Shown: in pieces, positions 32,221 through 44,120 of the stretch | Layout: every line of letters begins with the position of its first letter | How positions within the stretch are numbered: position 1 is the first letter of the stretch | NCBI GenBank assembly: GCA_030435675.1 | Contig: CM059623.1 | Span: forward strand, 15,229,205-15,293,204 | Source of the DNA: Steinernema hermaphroditum | Lineage: Eukaryota; Nematoda; Chromadorea; Rhabditida; Steinernematidae | Length of the DNA: 64,000 nucleotides | Reading direction: 5' to 3' | Program-made: the position numbers and the translations under genes | The notes under the pieces: generated by a model | The model's input: only the letters and a program-made list of their open reading frames with translations | Told to the model about the DNA's origin: nothing | Database searches by the model: none

Positions 32221-33696
32221 CTAATCCAGCAATTTGTCCTCCGGCAGCTCCTTTAGCCTCTCCAATGCGTCCTCCATGACTGCTTTGGCTCGACCTAGAT
32301 AAGCGTCGAATTCTTCTTTATCCCATTCTTGAAGAGCAGAGAGAAATGGACCGCAGATGAGGGTGAAGAGCGACTGACCGACAAAGCCTCCTCGATAGGC
32401 ACGTTTCACCTGAACACACAAATGACACACATACTTCGCTGGAATAGCTACCTGATCCAGGGTGAAAGTGACTTCTTTTCCTTCCTTTTCCAATAAGCTC
32501 ACCAAAGTATCGTAGTAGGTCTTCAAAATTTCATCTTCATGCTGTCTCCTGGCGTCAGCGTTCACACAGAGAGCCATGAACCTGGCCAAGTCGTTGGTCA
32601 AGCATCCTTCATGCACCGTTTGCCAATCGATTATGGCGGCCAATTCATTGGAAATGCTCCCATCGGGATTGGCCTTCCAGAGAAGGTTGTTGTTGCTGAA
32701 ATCTCCATGGCTGATGCCAAGTGGAAGACCTGAAGAGTTATGGTCTAGCTTAGACCAATCCAATAGAAGTCTTGCCGATATCCTTGTAGAGATCGCAAAG
32801 AGTGTATCTCATGAACTTTCGCTGCTGTGTGTACTTCAATAGAATGGCAATGCCTTCGTCGAACATTCCAGGCTTCATGTCTTTCAGTTTAGCAAGATAT
32901 ATGTCGAAGAATTGGCTCTGAGCAAACGACTCATAAACCGTAAAGTGATATTTTCCTTGCCACTGATCTGCAGGGAGACACAGAAAATAAGCTTGGATGG
33001 AGGCTAGATGGCGGACTGCATCAAACGCCTGAAAAAGGTATGTTTGAGTTTAGTCCTTCCCGTTTTAATTAAAACATGATGTGGATATGTAGTCCTATTT
33101 TCCACATACCTGTTCAATATTGGATTCAACAACCAGCGGCGCACTAATCGCTTTTCCAAAGAAGCTCTCCATCAAGATCGCTCCTGGCTGCTCGCCGATA
33201 ATCCAGTGCTGAACCTTGTAGATCTTTGGCAATGGAGCATTGATGTGTGAAGAGAACTTCATGAAGAAATCACATTCCTTGTTGTGCAGTGCAGCTAATC
33301 CATGTTCTTTGAGGGCATTTTCGCTCTAACTTCTCTTATGAGAGCCACTCCATGAACACAAACATACTGTTTCTGAGGCTTTCTCAAAAGATTCAGTTCC
33401 TGGCACCTTCAGCACCACACAATAAGGCTCATCGGTGTCGTCAAATTCGATTGCGACCTTGTAGACCTTAGAAGTGAAGCCCTTTCCGTCGCTTATATCT
33501 ACAGCTGTGACCTGAAATTACAAATAGGAGTGGATCGATTAATATTTAAACTCACATTTTTGACCTTGACGCCCTCTGTCAACGTAATGAACCTGCTGTC
33601 ACCTTCGAAAAGGTGACTCAGAATCCATTCGATGGTAAAAGGAGAATCTGCGAGCTTCTGCGAAAAGTTGAGAGAGGGCGAAACGACGGAAAGCAT
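32221..33696 (-). CDS. CHK/ecdysteroid-kinase-like protein 7 (DUF1679)
   Basis: Minus-strand exons 33696-33556, 33511-33368, 33325-33110, 33028-32776, 32729-32452 and 32409-32221 code 406 residues. Motifs are SDGKGFTSKVY, the lysine of VVLKVPG, HGDFSNNN (about 259-266) and AIIDWQ. Intron 4 begins with GC (GCAAGAC) where the sister gene CHK-like 6 has GTAAGAT. The ATG at 33696 is preferred over one 33 bases upstream because a TTTATAAA box at about 33733-33740 places the transcript start close by and because the sister gene starts at the same residue. The fragment at 37668-37993 is a further copy of its first two exons. Confidence 0.9.
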
Positions 33697-33764
33697 GACG
33701 GCACTTTGAGAGAAATGTGGATTCCTCACAGTGATTTATAAAAGCGGATATAGACAGACGCTGT

Positions 33765-33860
33765 TACATCGCAATGTTGCGCAATACTATCTCATCAGCG
33801 TGTAGACACCTTGCCCTCAACGAATTCTTCACTGCGCAATGTTGCGCAATGGAGAATTGA
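33765..33860 (-). promoter_or_regulatory. GCGCAATGTTGCGC-rich upstream element
   Basis: Repeated CGCAATGTTGCGCAAT and ATGTTGCGCAATGG motifs just upstream of the TATA box of CHK-like 7. Related motifs precede CHK-like 6. Confidence 0.4.
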
Positions 33861-33934
33861 TTGGATTGGCCGTGTCGACGCCGCCTGTGTTTTTCCGTGC
33901 GCACGGCGAAAACAGCACACAGCATAAGTAAATA

Positions 33935-34010
33935 AGGGGAGCCGAACCCGCCCCGACCGTTTACACACACAGTTAAGATCTTACCGTTGTACTACCACTA
34001 TAGAAGCGCT
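33935..34010 (-). mobile_element. tRNA-like repeat fragment
   Basis: On the minus strand an A-box-like TATAGTGGTAGTACAACGG and a B-box-like GCGGGTTCGGCTCCCC lie 50 bases apart. No acceptor stem. Probably SINE-derived. Confidence 0.4.
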
Positions 34011-34230
34011 AGACCTTGCGTTTCTCAACAGTTCCTGACTCATTTTTAGCCGACACCAATCTTGCCACCCGCAGCGCATTAATTAACCTAGAAGACCGAA
34101 AACAAGCTGAGAGGCCAGATGTGTTCGCCGAACTCATTGAATTCCTTTGCCCTTGTCATACACACCCCATCAATCGTATTTCTGTCCATTTTGAGCCATT
34201 TTATCTCATTAGGTACTTTTAATTGCAATA

Positions 34231-35525
34231 CTAGTCAACGACATTAGTGCACCTGAACTTGCCACCAGTGGCGCCGGCGATCTTGCCACAGAACTTCGAA
34301 ACGCGAACGTATACATACGGCACAATTGGCCAAATGTGTCCGTCGGAGTGTTCCATAAGTGGTTCGTAGCCGACGAGTCCGACCAGGCATCCCTTGCCGC
34401 ATCCACTTCGGAGAGCCACCAACGCACCGCCGTTGTCTCCCTAAAGATGAATAGTTTCTACAAGAGATCGTGGGTCACGCCTACTTCAGATAGTTGTGGA
34501 TCGAGATCCTGTCCTGCAACACAAAGAGAGTAGTCAGGACTGAACACCGGGAATTTCTCCGAGCACTGTTTGTTGTCGAATGGGAAGCTTAGTTCTGAGT
34601 TGAGAATGCCACCTGCATCGGTCAGGGTCATTGGACCAAATGATACGGTACGCATGTGGGACCACTGCACGAGATCTTGGTCGTTGGTGGGAATGATCTT
34701 GATGGGCTGAATTGAGTCGCTCAGGTCGACTTCGCCATCGAGCTGCGTAAAAACTATGATCTGGATAGGACACAAAAACAAATACCTCCATAACAACTAG
34801 ATCGTAGACTGGACCTATGTAGTCCCGCCCTGATAAGGATAGACGCGTTTGCCCGACGATTCTTTTGGAAATGCGTTTCTTGATAGCACCACCAAAGTAG
34901 GCCCATCTGTAGGTAGTCAGGGAATGACCAAGGTCCGCTTGTTCGCATTTGCCGTGAGTAAGAAGATGGGAGGGGGTGATCAGAACCGCTGAGCAGTAGC
35001 CGTTTGTTCTAGGATCGTAGTCGCCATTGCCTATGAAGGCCATATAGGGGAACTCGTCATCTGCTGCTCGCGTCCCCAGAAACACCTAAATGGAAGGTAA
35101 TGACGGAGGTTAAAGAGAGTGGGCCCACGCATAACTGAATGAAGGTAATGGAACAATAAACAGGAACATTGGAAGCGGCATAAAGTTATTTCAACCGCCC
35201 CATTGAACTCAACAATCCCTCATTGCTCTCGTCCCACTTGAGATTCAAACTTTGGGATTTCGACCACCCCCCTGGGATCTGAATCCCCCCTCAGGGAATG
35301 AGCTGGCATTTTGGCCATCCCTGGATGTGCTACTAACTACCGAGCACATTTCTGCCAAAGCTTAACTCATTCCTGAACGAACTGTCCAGGTTCTAGAGGA
35401 ACGGTCCATGGGGATGGTCCAGGAAAACCTACGGAATTTGAAGTCACTTCAGTGATGTTGAGAGGCAGCGACCGAGCCACGGTCGTAGCCAGCACCAGAG
35501 ACAGACCAACGAGAATAATCTGCAT
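34231..35525 (-). CDS. Secreted trypsin-fold protein 1, catalytically defective
   Basis: Minus-strand exons 35525-35433, 35085-34786, 34742-34485 and 34440-34231 give 286 residues with a signal peptide (MQIILVGLSLVLATTVARS). The chymotrypsin fold is recognised by EFPYMAFI, the LLTHGKC motif, YDLVVMEV and GDNGGALVAL with a KFC-containing C-terminal helix. Aligned to trypsin, His57 is lysine (THGKC against TAAHC), Asp102 is kept (YDLVV) and Ser195 is asparagine (GDNGG). It therefore cannot be a classical serine protease. Divergently transcribed from trypsin-fold gene 2 over 307 bases. A TATATAAAG box lies at 35561-35570. Likely a secreted binding or decoy protein. Confidence 0.8.
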
Positions 35526-35832
35526 TGTCATTGACTATCGATGTGACGTTTCATGTTCCACTTTATATACATACTTATACGTGTCGAACGATGGTACATA
35601 GATGTTAAACACAGACTTTATCAACGACTTTGTAGCCAATGGACAAATAATGCCATAAAACTCCGATCGTAGAAGCGCAGCAGCACAAGAGTCCAGTGCG
35701 ATCAAAAGAAAATGAACAAAGAAAGTCATAAACACAAGCTGATAAGTAGAGTTTATCAGAAACGAACCCATCAGACTGCACGTACAGAGAGCAGTTTAAA
35801 AGACGGCTATTATCCTTTCTCATTCAATCAGC

Positions 35833-36819
35833 ATGAAGCTATTCGTACTTCTTTTGCTCTTGGGAGCCGCCCACTCCCTCCCAGCTAACCTTACGTCGAA
35901 TTCCGTAAGAGTTTCATGTCTGTAACGCTCAAATGAAAAGCTTTATTAGGTCAATAAAGGTGAAAGAGCAAGAGACGGGCAATTTCCCTACATGGTGATG
36001 ATCAGCACTTATGACGCTAACGCTCCTGGCTATTTCAAATACGATTGCACAGGTGTGGCAATCACTGGTCGTCATGTGCTGACCCATGCGATGTGCGGCT
36101 ACTTTGTTTCCGACCAAGAGCTGAAGGTGGTCATGCCGGAAGTTAATGAAATGCGATATGTCATTGGCCGCACTTACTTGAGGGTGCAGGATGGCGCCAG
36201 CATTAAGGGCCTTTACCTCATGTACAGTCTCGTTGTCTACGAGGTATAGTCAGATTTTGGATTTTTGACTCACCTTGACCATCTTCAACTTTCATTTGGT
36301 TACTTTGCAGGTTGACTGGTCATTCGACTACATCTCACCTATACAGTTCATTCCTACCAATGACGAAGAGCTGATGAAGTGGTCTGACCTGCGCACAGTG
36401 GACTACGGTCCAGTACAGCCAGGCGGAGAAGCCGGCAACCTGAATTGGGATGCGTCTTTCGTTTTCGACGCGAATAGATGCACGTCCAAATCGAGTAATT
36501 TTACTCCGAAATACGGAATTTGTGCTGCAGGCAAAAACATGATAAGACCGATTGTGTCACAAGTATCTCCCAGTTCATAGTCATCTCATGTCATATTTTT
36601 TAGCGCGACAACGGCGCTGCTCTCATCGCTCTCCATAGGAACTGCGGAAGTGGTTGTCTTGTTGGTGTCGCTGCCTATAATCCACTCGTCGAAGGTAACG
36701 CCTTACCTATCGAATACATATTCGTACGCGCGTCGAAGTTTTGTGCTCAGCTGGAGTCAGTTACCAACTCGGAGTTCAAGTGCAGTCATGTCAAGACCGA
36801 GGATACGGGACCGGTCTGA
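35833..36819 (+). CDS. Secreted trypsin-fold protein 2, catalytically defective
   Basis: Exons 35833-35904, 35950-36243, 36311-36562 and 36604-36819 code 277 residues. The signal peptide is MKLFVLLLLLGAAHS. Fold markers are QFPYMVMIS, HVLTHAMC, YSLVVYE and RDNGAALIALH, followed by an RASKFC C-terminal helix and disulphide-type cysteines. The His position is methionine, the Asp position serine and the Ser position asparagine, so the whole triad is lost. Intron positions match trypsin-fold gene 1, its divergent neighbour, so the pair arose by inverted duplication. A GTTTAAAAG element stands about 38 bases upstream of the ATG. Confidence 0.8.
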
Positions 36820-37292
36820 TTTCATGTTTATGTGATCTAGTCGACTATCTTGATATTGCGTTATCGCATAAAAATTGCATACTCAAAATTTGCGGGATGA
36901 AAAATAATCAACCATTCTGCATAAAGCGTACGAAACCATCGCAAGTGCAATGAAGCTGACATGATGAAATTTCGCAATCTGGGTCGACTGGAGCTCCCGC
37001 GCTCATAACCATAGGGATCTCTTTATACACTTGGACGAAATGAGACTGTTCGGTGCGGCGCCCGGACAAAACCGCAAAAGACAAAACCGCCGAGGACAAA
37101 ACCGCCAAATGGACAAAGCCGCCAAATCAAAAACCGCCAAACGGACAAAATCGCCAAATATCGCACATATGAATTGTGCGATTACATGCATAATGCGTGA
37201 ATAGCAAAATCGATTCAACCAGGGACTCTTAATCTTATTTTATAACAGCTTTCTTTACACGTACAACCAGAGGTATTTACAACAGATCCTTC
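36820..37292. other. Intergenic with degenerate tandem repeat
   Basis: Between about 37064 and 37160 a unit resembling ACAAAACCGCCAAATGG is repeated five to six times with changes. No gene seen. Confidence 0.45.
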
Positions 37293-37650
37293 TCAATCGG
37301 AGACTGCGCCCGCATCGCGTGAGAATTCGAGGAACACCTGAATATCATCATTCCCTTGTCAATCAGCGAAGTTTACGGCGTACCTGTTCTAAAGTAGTCT
37401 GTGACAGCGAATAGTCGGCTATCCTCAGAGGTTCGACGATCTGCTCCATTTGAGCGAAGAGAGTCGACCAGGTGACGCTATCCGTCTTCCTCAGCTCAAA
37501 GTTCAGCTGAAGGACATGCTCTTCTTTGAGCATGGAACCGGGGAAGCGACGAAGGATTTCGCTCTTCACTTTTTCCGATGCATCGACGTCTTGAAGACGG
37601 ACGAGAAGAGTGTAACCGGCACCGTAACGAACACAAATGAACACAAACAT
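37293..37650 (-). pseudogene. ABCA-type transporter, C-terminal exons only
   Basis: Two minus-strand coding blocks: about 37650-37384 and 37337-37293. The first reads GAGYTLLVRLQDV, RRFPGSMLKEEHVLQLNFEL and IADYSLSQTTLEQ. The second continues in phase with VFLEFSRDAGAVSD and a stop. SQTTLEQVFLEF is the signature end of ABCA-subfamily lipid transporters, just after the second nucleotide-binding domain. The rest of the transporter (normally well over 1,500 residues) is absent from the window. The fragment directly abuts two exons of a CHK-like kinase on the same strand. Either a translocated gene fragment or, less likely, the tail of a gene misassembled here. The 5' border is uncertain. Confidence 0.65.
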
Positions 37651-37667
37651 GAACACAAACATACTGT

Positions 37668-37996
37668 TTCTGAGGCTTTCTCAAAAGATTCAGTTCCTGG
37701 CACCTTCAGCACCACACAATAAGGCTCACTGATGTCGTCAAATTCGATTGCGACCTTGTAGACCTTAGAAGTGAAGCCCTTTCCGTCGCTTATATCTACA
37801 GCTGTGACCTAAAATCACGAATAGGAGTCGATCGCTTAAAGCTTAAACTCACATTTTTGACCTTGGCGCCCTCTGTCAACGTAGTGAACTTATTGTCAGC
37901 TTCAAGAAGGTGACTCAGAACCCATTCGACGGTAAAAGGAGAATCTGCGAGCTGTTCAGAAACGTTAAGGGAGGGCGAAGCGACGGAAAGCATGAC
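37668..37996 (-). pseudogene. Truncated CHK-like kinase (exons 1-2 only)
   Basis: Exon 1 starts at the ATG at about 37993 and exon 2 lies at about 37811-37668. Both are nearly identical to those of CHK-like 7 and 6 (MLSVASPSLNVSEQLADSPF; then the glycine-rich loop and VVLKVPG). After exon 2 the homology runs only about 30 bases into the intron (GAACACAAACATACTG, here locally repeated) and then switches to ABCA sequence. HGD and DW motifs are absent, so no kinase can be made. Confidence 0.75.
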
Positions 37997-38279
37997 GATA
38001 CTTTGTAGGGAAGATTTCGCGGTCGCAGCGATTTATATCGTCACCAAATAGGGAATTGATCGATTACGGACGGGTAAGTGTTTTATCGGTGTTGACAGGT
38101 GAAGTGCATATCAATGATCAACCCAAGAATGACACAGGTGAAGACTGTCTTCATTACTTATACGGTTCTACGTTTATATAGGGGACACATAATGGCGTAG
38201 GAAAGCATAAATTAAGACCCATTCATTATGCACATATGATTATTCGATCTCTATCAATCGCGAGTCTAATAAGGTGCAT

Positions 38280-39552
38280 CTAATAGCATACGGGCATCAT
38301 CATTCCCATTTCAAGATCAGCAAGCTTCTTGTCCATATCAGCGGCTGTCCACTTAACCGGATTCAGCTGTGCAAGTATGCACTGACCCACTTTCGGTGTG
38401 TTTGCACCGTTCCTATGAAAAGGATAACTATCAAAACTAGGACACTCCAACATACAATTCTTTAAAATTCAAATTCGTTGAGCCATCCGCCCATTTAGGT
38501 CCAGAGCCATCATTACAGAGTCCGATCCAGAATTTCTTCAACAAATGAGATACCATGTCAGTGGCGAAACCATCGAACATGGCCTGTGTAGCGAAGCTCA
38601 CCGGAGTTATGTCAATGCCGACAGAGTCGAGAGCGTCCATGAAAGGCGTGCTGCTTGCCATGGAAAACTGAAAAAGTCCGAGTAGGAGATGGGATCCGTT
38701 GTACCTTATCCGTTCCTTGATAAACTGCTTTCGTGAAGAACAAACAGTATTCCGGATTGCCGAGTGATATACCAGTATGGAAACCTTTTGGGACAACGTC
38801 AGTCAGCGGCTTTCCGAAGCATTTGTTCGTTCTTGGAAGTCGTGGAACCTTTGGTTTTTTTGTGGTTGTAGTCGTGGTGGTGGTAGTGGTGGTGGTAGTT
38901 GTGGTGGTCGTCGTGGTCGTTGTCGTGGTCCCTGTGAAAGGAAGAGTTTTACTAAAGTGAATGAAAAGATGATGATTAGCCAGTGATTCGCCGATTCCCC
39001 ATTTCGACGAAGACGACCAAAGAATCGAATGCCCGTCCCTTTGCCTCTCGTCGCTGGTCGTAATTTCCCCCGGTATATGATGGAGCTGTTGGTGGCCGAC
39101 TCGGAGCGAACTGTTCTGAGCTGATCCAGGTGGGCCCAGAAAGGCTCTAATTGCAGAAGTTCGCCGACTCGGCTTTGCCCACAGGAAATGCAAAACTCAC
39201 GCATTAAGCGTCTTTTCTGGGCATCGGTCTTCTGGCAAAATCCTGCTTCATCTTGTCGACCGATTAGTAGGTAAGCGACGCTTCTTGGATAAGCACCGAT
39301 ATCATAGCTCGTGTTGTTCTTAAATAGATATATTTACAGACAAATAATAATAAACTTCACTATTAACATGATGCATTCTCCAGTTTTACTGATCATAAAG
39401 CCTTTCGTCCTTTTTTGGGCGGCCAATAGAGTGCAATTGGCGCTGTAGGGAGAAGAGGTTTGAGGGGTGTCGCGCATGGAGCCAGGGATTTTGTAGAAAC
39501 GTAGAGACAGAGATCCATGAAGCAGAAGATAAAACGTTAGCAAACGCGGCAT
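38280..39552 (-). CDS. Secreted C-type-lectin-like protein with threonine tract
   Basis: The 3' exons are clear: 38931-38705, 38667-38456 and 38412-38280, in phase to a TAG stop. They encode a run of about 25 threonines, a KKPKVPRLPRT linker and a lectin-like domain with CFGKPL, YCLFFTKAVYQG, FWIGLCNDGSGPKWADGS and a C-terminal QCILAQLNPVKWT...PVCY. FWIGL and W.DGS are the C-type-lectin core; carbohydrate-binding residues cannot be judged. A signal-peptide exon with ATG at 39552 (PRLLTFYLLLHGSLS) is the probable start, and frames in 39330-38945 supply intermediate exons, but their boundaries are not settled. Probably an extracellular lectin involved in immunity or food contact, as inferred for nematode CTLs. 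Confidence 0.6.
38860..38930. repeat. (ACC/ACG/ACT)n trinucleotide tract
   Basis: Imperfect trinucleotide repeat, GGT/CGT-rich on the plus strand, that encodes the threonine run on the minus strand. Interrupted units suggest an old, stabilised expansion. Confidence 0.7.
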
Positions 39553-40659
39553 TGTGAGTGAGAAATGTGAAAAACGGCACAACTCCATTAGTGTTTGGCG
39601 GCTGCAGAGCTTGGATTTTTAGCCGTTGCTTGGTGACCCGAAGTGTGGTGAGAAATTAAGGCACGAGTGGCTAAGGGGATAAGTGGTTTGCGTAAATTTA
39701 GACATGGTAGTCGGAGTTACGATTCTGCGATCGATGTTTGTTAAGAATGCGACTTCGATGTTCGTAAAATTGTGCTCTGGCCTCTCGACGGCCTGCTTCT
39801 TGTGGAGTGCTTTTCATTTATCTTTAGCCTGCCAGAAGATCACCGACCATTGACACGAAAAGACACCAGCAAGCAAGAAACCTGGCGTTCACATTATCCA
39901 AAGAACTAAAGAAGACACCGATGGTATTGACCTGCTTGATGACAAATAAGAATCTGTCACCTAATACCCTTTGATTGGTTACATTGGTTTGTCATGTTTA
40001 TAATTTTGTGATCTTGATGTTGTTTGTTCAGATTTGTGGTTTCGGGTTAGGTGCCCGAACTTTCGGGTACTCGAAGTCCTCTCAACACGGTTTGTACCGA
40101 TAGCCCTGTCCGGAAATGGTCGGGTCGTGTTAGGTTCCCGGTATCCAAACGCTTCGGTTTCTGATCCGAGTACGCGATAAACCCGACCCGCCCATCCAAA
40201 GAATAGGGCCTCCTCCGATGCACCTGTTCCGTGGTTCACACATCTTACACCTCGTACTTGAATTATCTTTTCAGCCGTCACCGCAGAGGATACTCTAAAC
40301 AAACGTTTTTCCAAATTCAACATCCGGACCTGTTATGAAGTACAGTCAACATGGACGGTTTGGGATCAATGCTGGAATTGCATTGGCCGCGTTCGAGTTC
40401 TTCGAAATTTTCGGGATCGGGTAACCGAAGAGTTCGACTAGCCGATAATCTCGAGATCGGGGTTGGATAACCGAAGTTTTGACTACCCGTTCATTTTGGT
40501 TCTCTTTAAGCGATTGACCGGATGAACCGACCTCTGTACGACTTTTACAACCCATGTAATAAGTGTGAAGTGAAATAATGAAAAAAGTGAAGCGCCGATG
40601 AAATGGCGCATTCATTTGTGTATCAACGCGGCTGTGCGTGATAAAAGGTTTTGCGGCCA

Positions 40660-40760
40660 TAGGTATAGTAGCAGTAAATCGCCACTTTACTGTCTGTGTG
40701 CCTCATTGCAAACGCATTTCATTCGTATGGTTCGACGGCGGCCTGGGTCCTCATTAAAAA
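40660..40760 (+). mobile_element. SINE-like repeat, family A fragment
   Basis: GGTATAGTAGCAGTAAATCG then GTGTGCCTCATTGCAAACGC parallel the head of the repeat at 9868. Confidence 0.45.
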
Positions 40761-41349
40761 AACCGATCGTTTAGCGAATAACACACGCATAATGCGAATA
40801 AGACAATGCGAGACGGCAAGCGTTTGAGGTGAATAGACGTGACTAAAGAGAGCGGCTTTAGCATGTCTCATCCAATGAAAGCAAACATTTTTCGTACATG
40901 CAATCCGAAGCCGCATTCACAGAGCCAGCAAAAAAGTTGCTGTTCCCTCTCGATCCATAACTCTTCCATGGGTGTCTCAGAACAGCTGGCTGAATGCCAA
41001 AAGAAAATATGTAAACAGCTTTGATGTCATCATTGGAGGCGTGGGCCGCATGCGAAAGCAAACAAACATTCGAGTTGTTGTTGTGCTCGGTGGTTTGGAT
41101 CAAAATGAAACTTTGGTCTCTTGCGCGCGGTTCTTTCAGATTTTTTTCCTATTTCGCAATGAATTTAGGTCGGTCTAACAAATTCTAATAAGAGGCGACA
41201 ATAATCCATCTGTGAGCTGGTACAACATTTGAGTATGTCATCCGATTAGAGTGAATCCCATTTTTTTTCTATTCCCTCTCTACTTAAACTAATTTAATGT
41301 ATGTGGATTCGCTAGTTGGATTTCGGATTGCTTTCCTGTGACTGTTGCC

Positions 41350-41620
41350 TCGGATGAGTCATGACTAGAATTCAGCTAAAAACGACAGTGAAGATAAACA
41401 GACGTTTGCAGGACGAAAACCTCAGCGAAAATAAATATTGGCTGTGGGGGGAGTCAAACCCTGGTCTACAAGCTGGTAGGCAAGAGACTTACCGGGTCAT
41501 CCACATAGGCAGGTCTAACTGCTTAGACAATTGTGCTTATATCCACATCTACATACGTTCGCGTAATTTTCGAAGGGTTGAGGCGGACACTTCGGAAGTT
41601 TTCCTTGTTAGACTAATTTC
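41350..41620 (-). mobile_element. SINE-like repeat, family B
   Basis: Best copy of the family. On the minus strand a tRNA-like head reads GTGGATGACCCGGTAAGTC, then GCCTACCAGCTTG and CAGGGTTTGACTCC (B box), with a 150-base tail. Matches the copies at 19745 and 26365. Confidence 0.55.
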
Positions 41621-41994
41621 ATAGATGTATTGTGGAGAGTCTGCCGCGTTAAATGGACCTTAACTATTTTTGTTTAGTGCTTTCCCTTATGTGAAATGTC
41701 ACGGTACTTGTTTTGGCGCTTTTGCTTAGCAGTAACATGATGTTTGATTTGTTTTGCTTATAAGCGAACTTTGCCCTATGCTCAGAAATGTTATGATTGA
41801 CGAGAAGCGAGTATCTAATCCTTGTTTGAATCGTAATATTCTGTTTTTGTGGGTAGAAATGGTTAATTGCTTTCCGGATTTTTTGGTTGTAGTCATGTAG
41901 GAACTGATACCTACAACACCATCGTTAAATAACACCGTGACTGAAATGTTTTTAATGTGTGGTCGCCTCGTACAAGAATATATTTTTCAGAAAA

Positions 41995-44051
41995 ATGTTA
42001 GAATCTACGAGGTCTGTCCTTCCTGGAGCTAACCACTACAATAAGTCCGATTATCTCCTTGACTCCCCATTCACTACTGACTGGCTTTTGCAAACACTAA
42101 ACACAAAGGATGACAACTTTAAAAGGCTCATCGATATGTCCAAAGTGAACAAGGTAACGCTAGATTGGAAATCATGATCGATACCTATGTACGTTACTTA
42201 GGTCACTACTGTTAATATCAGCGAAGGCAAAGGATACCTTTCGAAAGTGTACAAAATTTCCATCAACTTTGAAGGTTCCGACGAGCCATATGAGGTGCTA
42301 ATGAAAGTACCTGGAAAGGATGCCATGTTGAACTTAGCAAAAACGGCTGGGGTAAGGAAGCTGCGCTAACCAGGAGTCAGATCCTTTTCAGACTAACGAT
42401 GTCCTGGACAGTGTTTGGGTAGCTGAAGCCCACAACCGCGAGTGTCAGTTCTACAACGAATACGCCCCCCAAATAGCCGACGTTCCTATGATCAAAGTCT
42501 ACGCGGCGCAAGAAATGAATCACTCTCATGGCGTACTCCTCATGGAAAGCATGCTCCTAAAAGCTGAACTCTGCCCCATTTGGGAATCAGCCAATGAAGT
42601 GCAGGTTGACCAAATGTGCCTATATCACAGAGAAAATTGTTCATTTCAGATATTCAGCCTGGCCAAACATCTCTCATCTCTCTATGCCCATTTCCTATGC
42701 TTGCCTTATGAGTCTTGGGGCGGAAGATACGTAACCAACACGCTAACGGACTTCTTCACTTCCGAATTCTTCTATTCGCATATTGATAAGCTGGCTGATC
42801 TGAAACCTGGTGTTTTCGATGAGGGTATCAAGGTGTTCAGGAAGTATGTGTCCAGCAGAAAATTTTATAACTACGCGATGACCGATGTCCACAAGGATGT
42901 AGGTAAGACATCCCATGCTTATATCATTACATCACTAGCGCAATGAACCATCAATCTTTTCATTTGGACGCGGATATTACAGCCTGCGCAATAACTGTCT
43001 CCAAGTGTTTCCAAGTGGTGCTGTTGGTAACCTGTCGAAGTGTCCGCCCCTAGAAGTACATCGACTTATACACACACCTAACCATATAAACGCCCGAAAC
43101 CAAAAAAATCCCAAGACTTGCCGTCTTAAACACATTTCGATATGTTCAACTGACTATAGTCAACTGATTTCATTGATTTCGGACACTGTCTGTGCAGTCA
43201 AACGGAGTAGTCCTCGGACGATCAGCTAAAGCAAAAATTGACCAATTCGAGCTCAGAAATCTTAGTAGCAGGCTTTACAATATTGTCCGTAGTGGTTTGA
43301 ACGTAATCGTCGAAGAATGTTTACCAGGTTACACTATTGATCTGGACTGTAATTTGGCTTTTCCTTTCATGAAGGCCGCAATACAGTCGATGTACTACAC
43401 AGTTGATGTGGGCAAATCCGACTAGATGCAACAATGGTGTATTATATGTCATTATCTTGCCTTGATAACTCTACATAAGAGTGATTTCTTCTATCGCTTG
43501 CGCAATGACCGACCATTTTTAGGTCTGCCACCGATCCTCAGCCATGGCGACGTCTGGTCCAACAACTTGTTATGGACGAAGAATCCTGACGGGACACTTT
43601 CGAACGAGTTGGCTGCACTCATCGATTGGCAGTTGATCCATGAAGGCTGCATTACACACGACATAACCGCCTTCATGGTTCTCTCCGTCGATGGAAACAT
43701 CCGGCGAGAATATCAATATAAAGTCCTAAGGTTCATGTACGACAAAATCGTCCAATTACTTGATGACCGTGGTAAACGAGTCGAGTTCAGCTACGATCAG
43801 GTACAGAGTCATGTATTTTTCAGTTTTGGTGATTGATGTTGTAGATGAGAAGAGCCTACCGGACAAATATGGTGGCGCAAGCAGCTCAAATGCTCATCCT
43901 ACCGTCATTCATTTTTTCAAGGGATGGTTTATCGGAGGAAGAGGCCAAAGTTGCCGTAGACAGGCAGCAAAGATTCATGCTAAGAGTTCAATGTGCGGTG
44001 GAAGACGGATTGGAGTGCTTGAAGGAGGTGCCGAAGGACAGAATTGAGTGA
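41995..44051 (+). CDS. CHK/ecdysteroid-kinase-like protein 8 (DUF1679)
   Basis: Six exons (41995-42153, 42202-42351, 42392-42604, 42650-42902, 43523-43800, 43845-44051) give 419 residues. The ATG follows a TATATTTTTCAG acceptor by four bases, an obvious trans-splice site. Motifs are SEGKGYLSKVY, the lysine of VLMKVPG, HGDVWSNN (about 266-273) and ALIDWQ. After the catalytic region ITHDITAF replaces the common ITNDLARF. Intron 4 is 620 bases and includes a family B SINE fragment near 43030-43110. Closest to CHK-like 9, with which it shares the 213-base exon 3 and the WESAN/WESPN-type segment. Substrate unknown. Confidence 0.9.
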
Positions 44052-44120
44052 TCAGTACCGGCCTGTATGCGGTGCTGGTATTCAATAACTTGTGTTGAGA
44101 TATGTGTGTCAAAAGAAGCT

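Larger units (their letters stand above)
39553..41994. other. Gene-poor stretch with repeats
   Basis: No supported gene. Holds SINE-like repeats (separate entries). A CCGAA/TTCGG-rich region (about 40030-40180 and 40390-40510) repeats units such as GGGTAACCGAAG and GGATAACCGAAG; similar sequence occurs at about 20985-21075. A tRNA-like patch with a poor B box lies near 39662-39735. Confidence 0.35.

Noticed and set aside
33697..33729. Upstream start for CHK-like 7, adding 11 residues
   Set aside because: The TATA box is directly upstream, which would leave no leader, and the sister gene starts at the later methionine.
38733..38960. Plus-strand frame with a long valine run
   Set aside because: It is the antisense reading of the threonine tract of the lectin-like gene and has no other coding feature.
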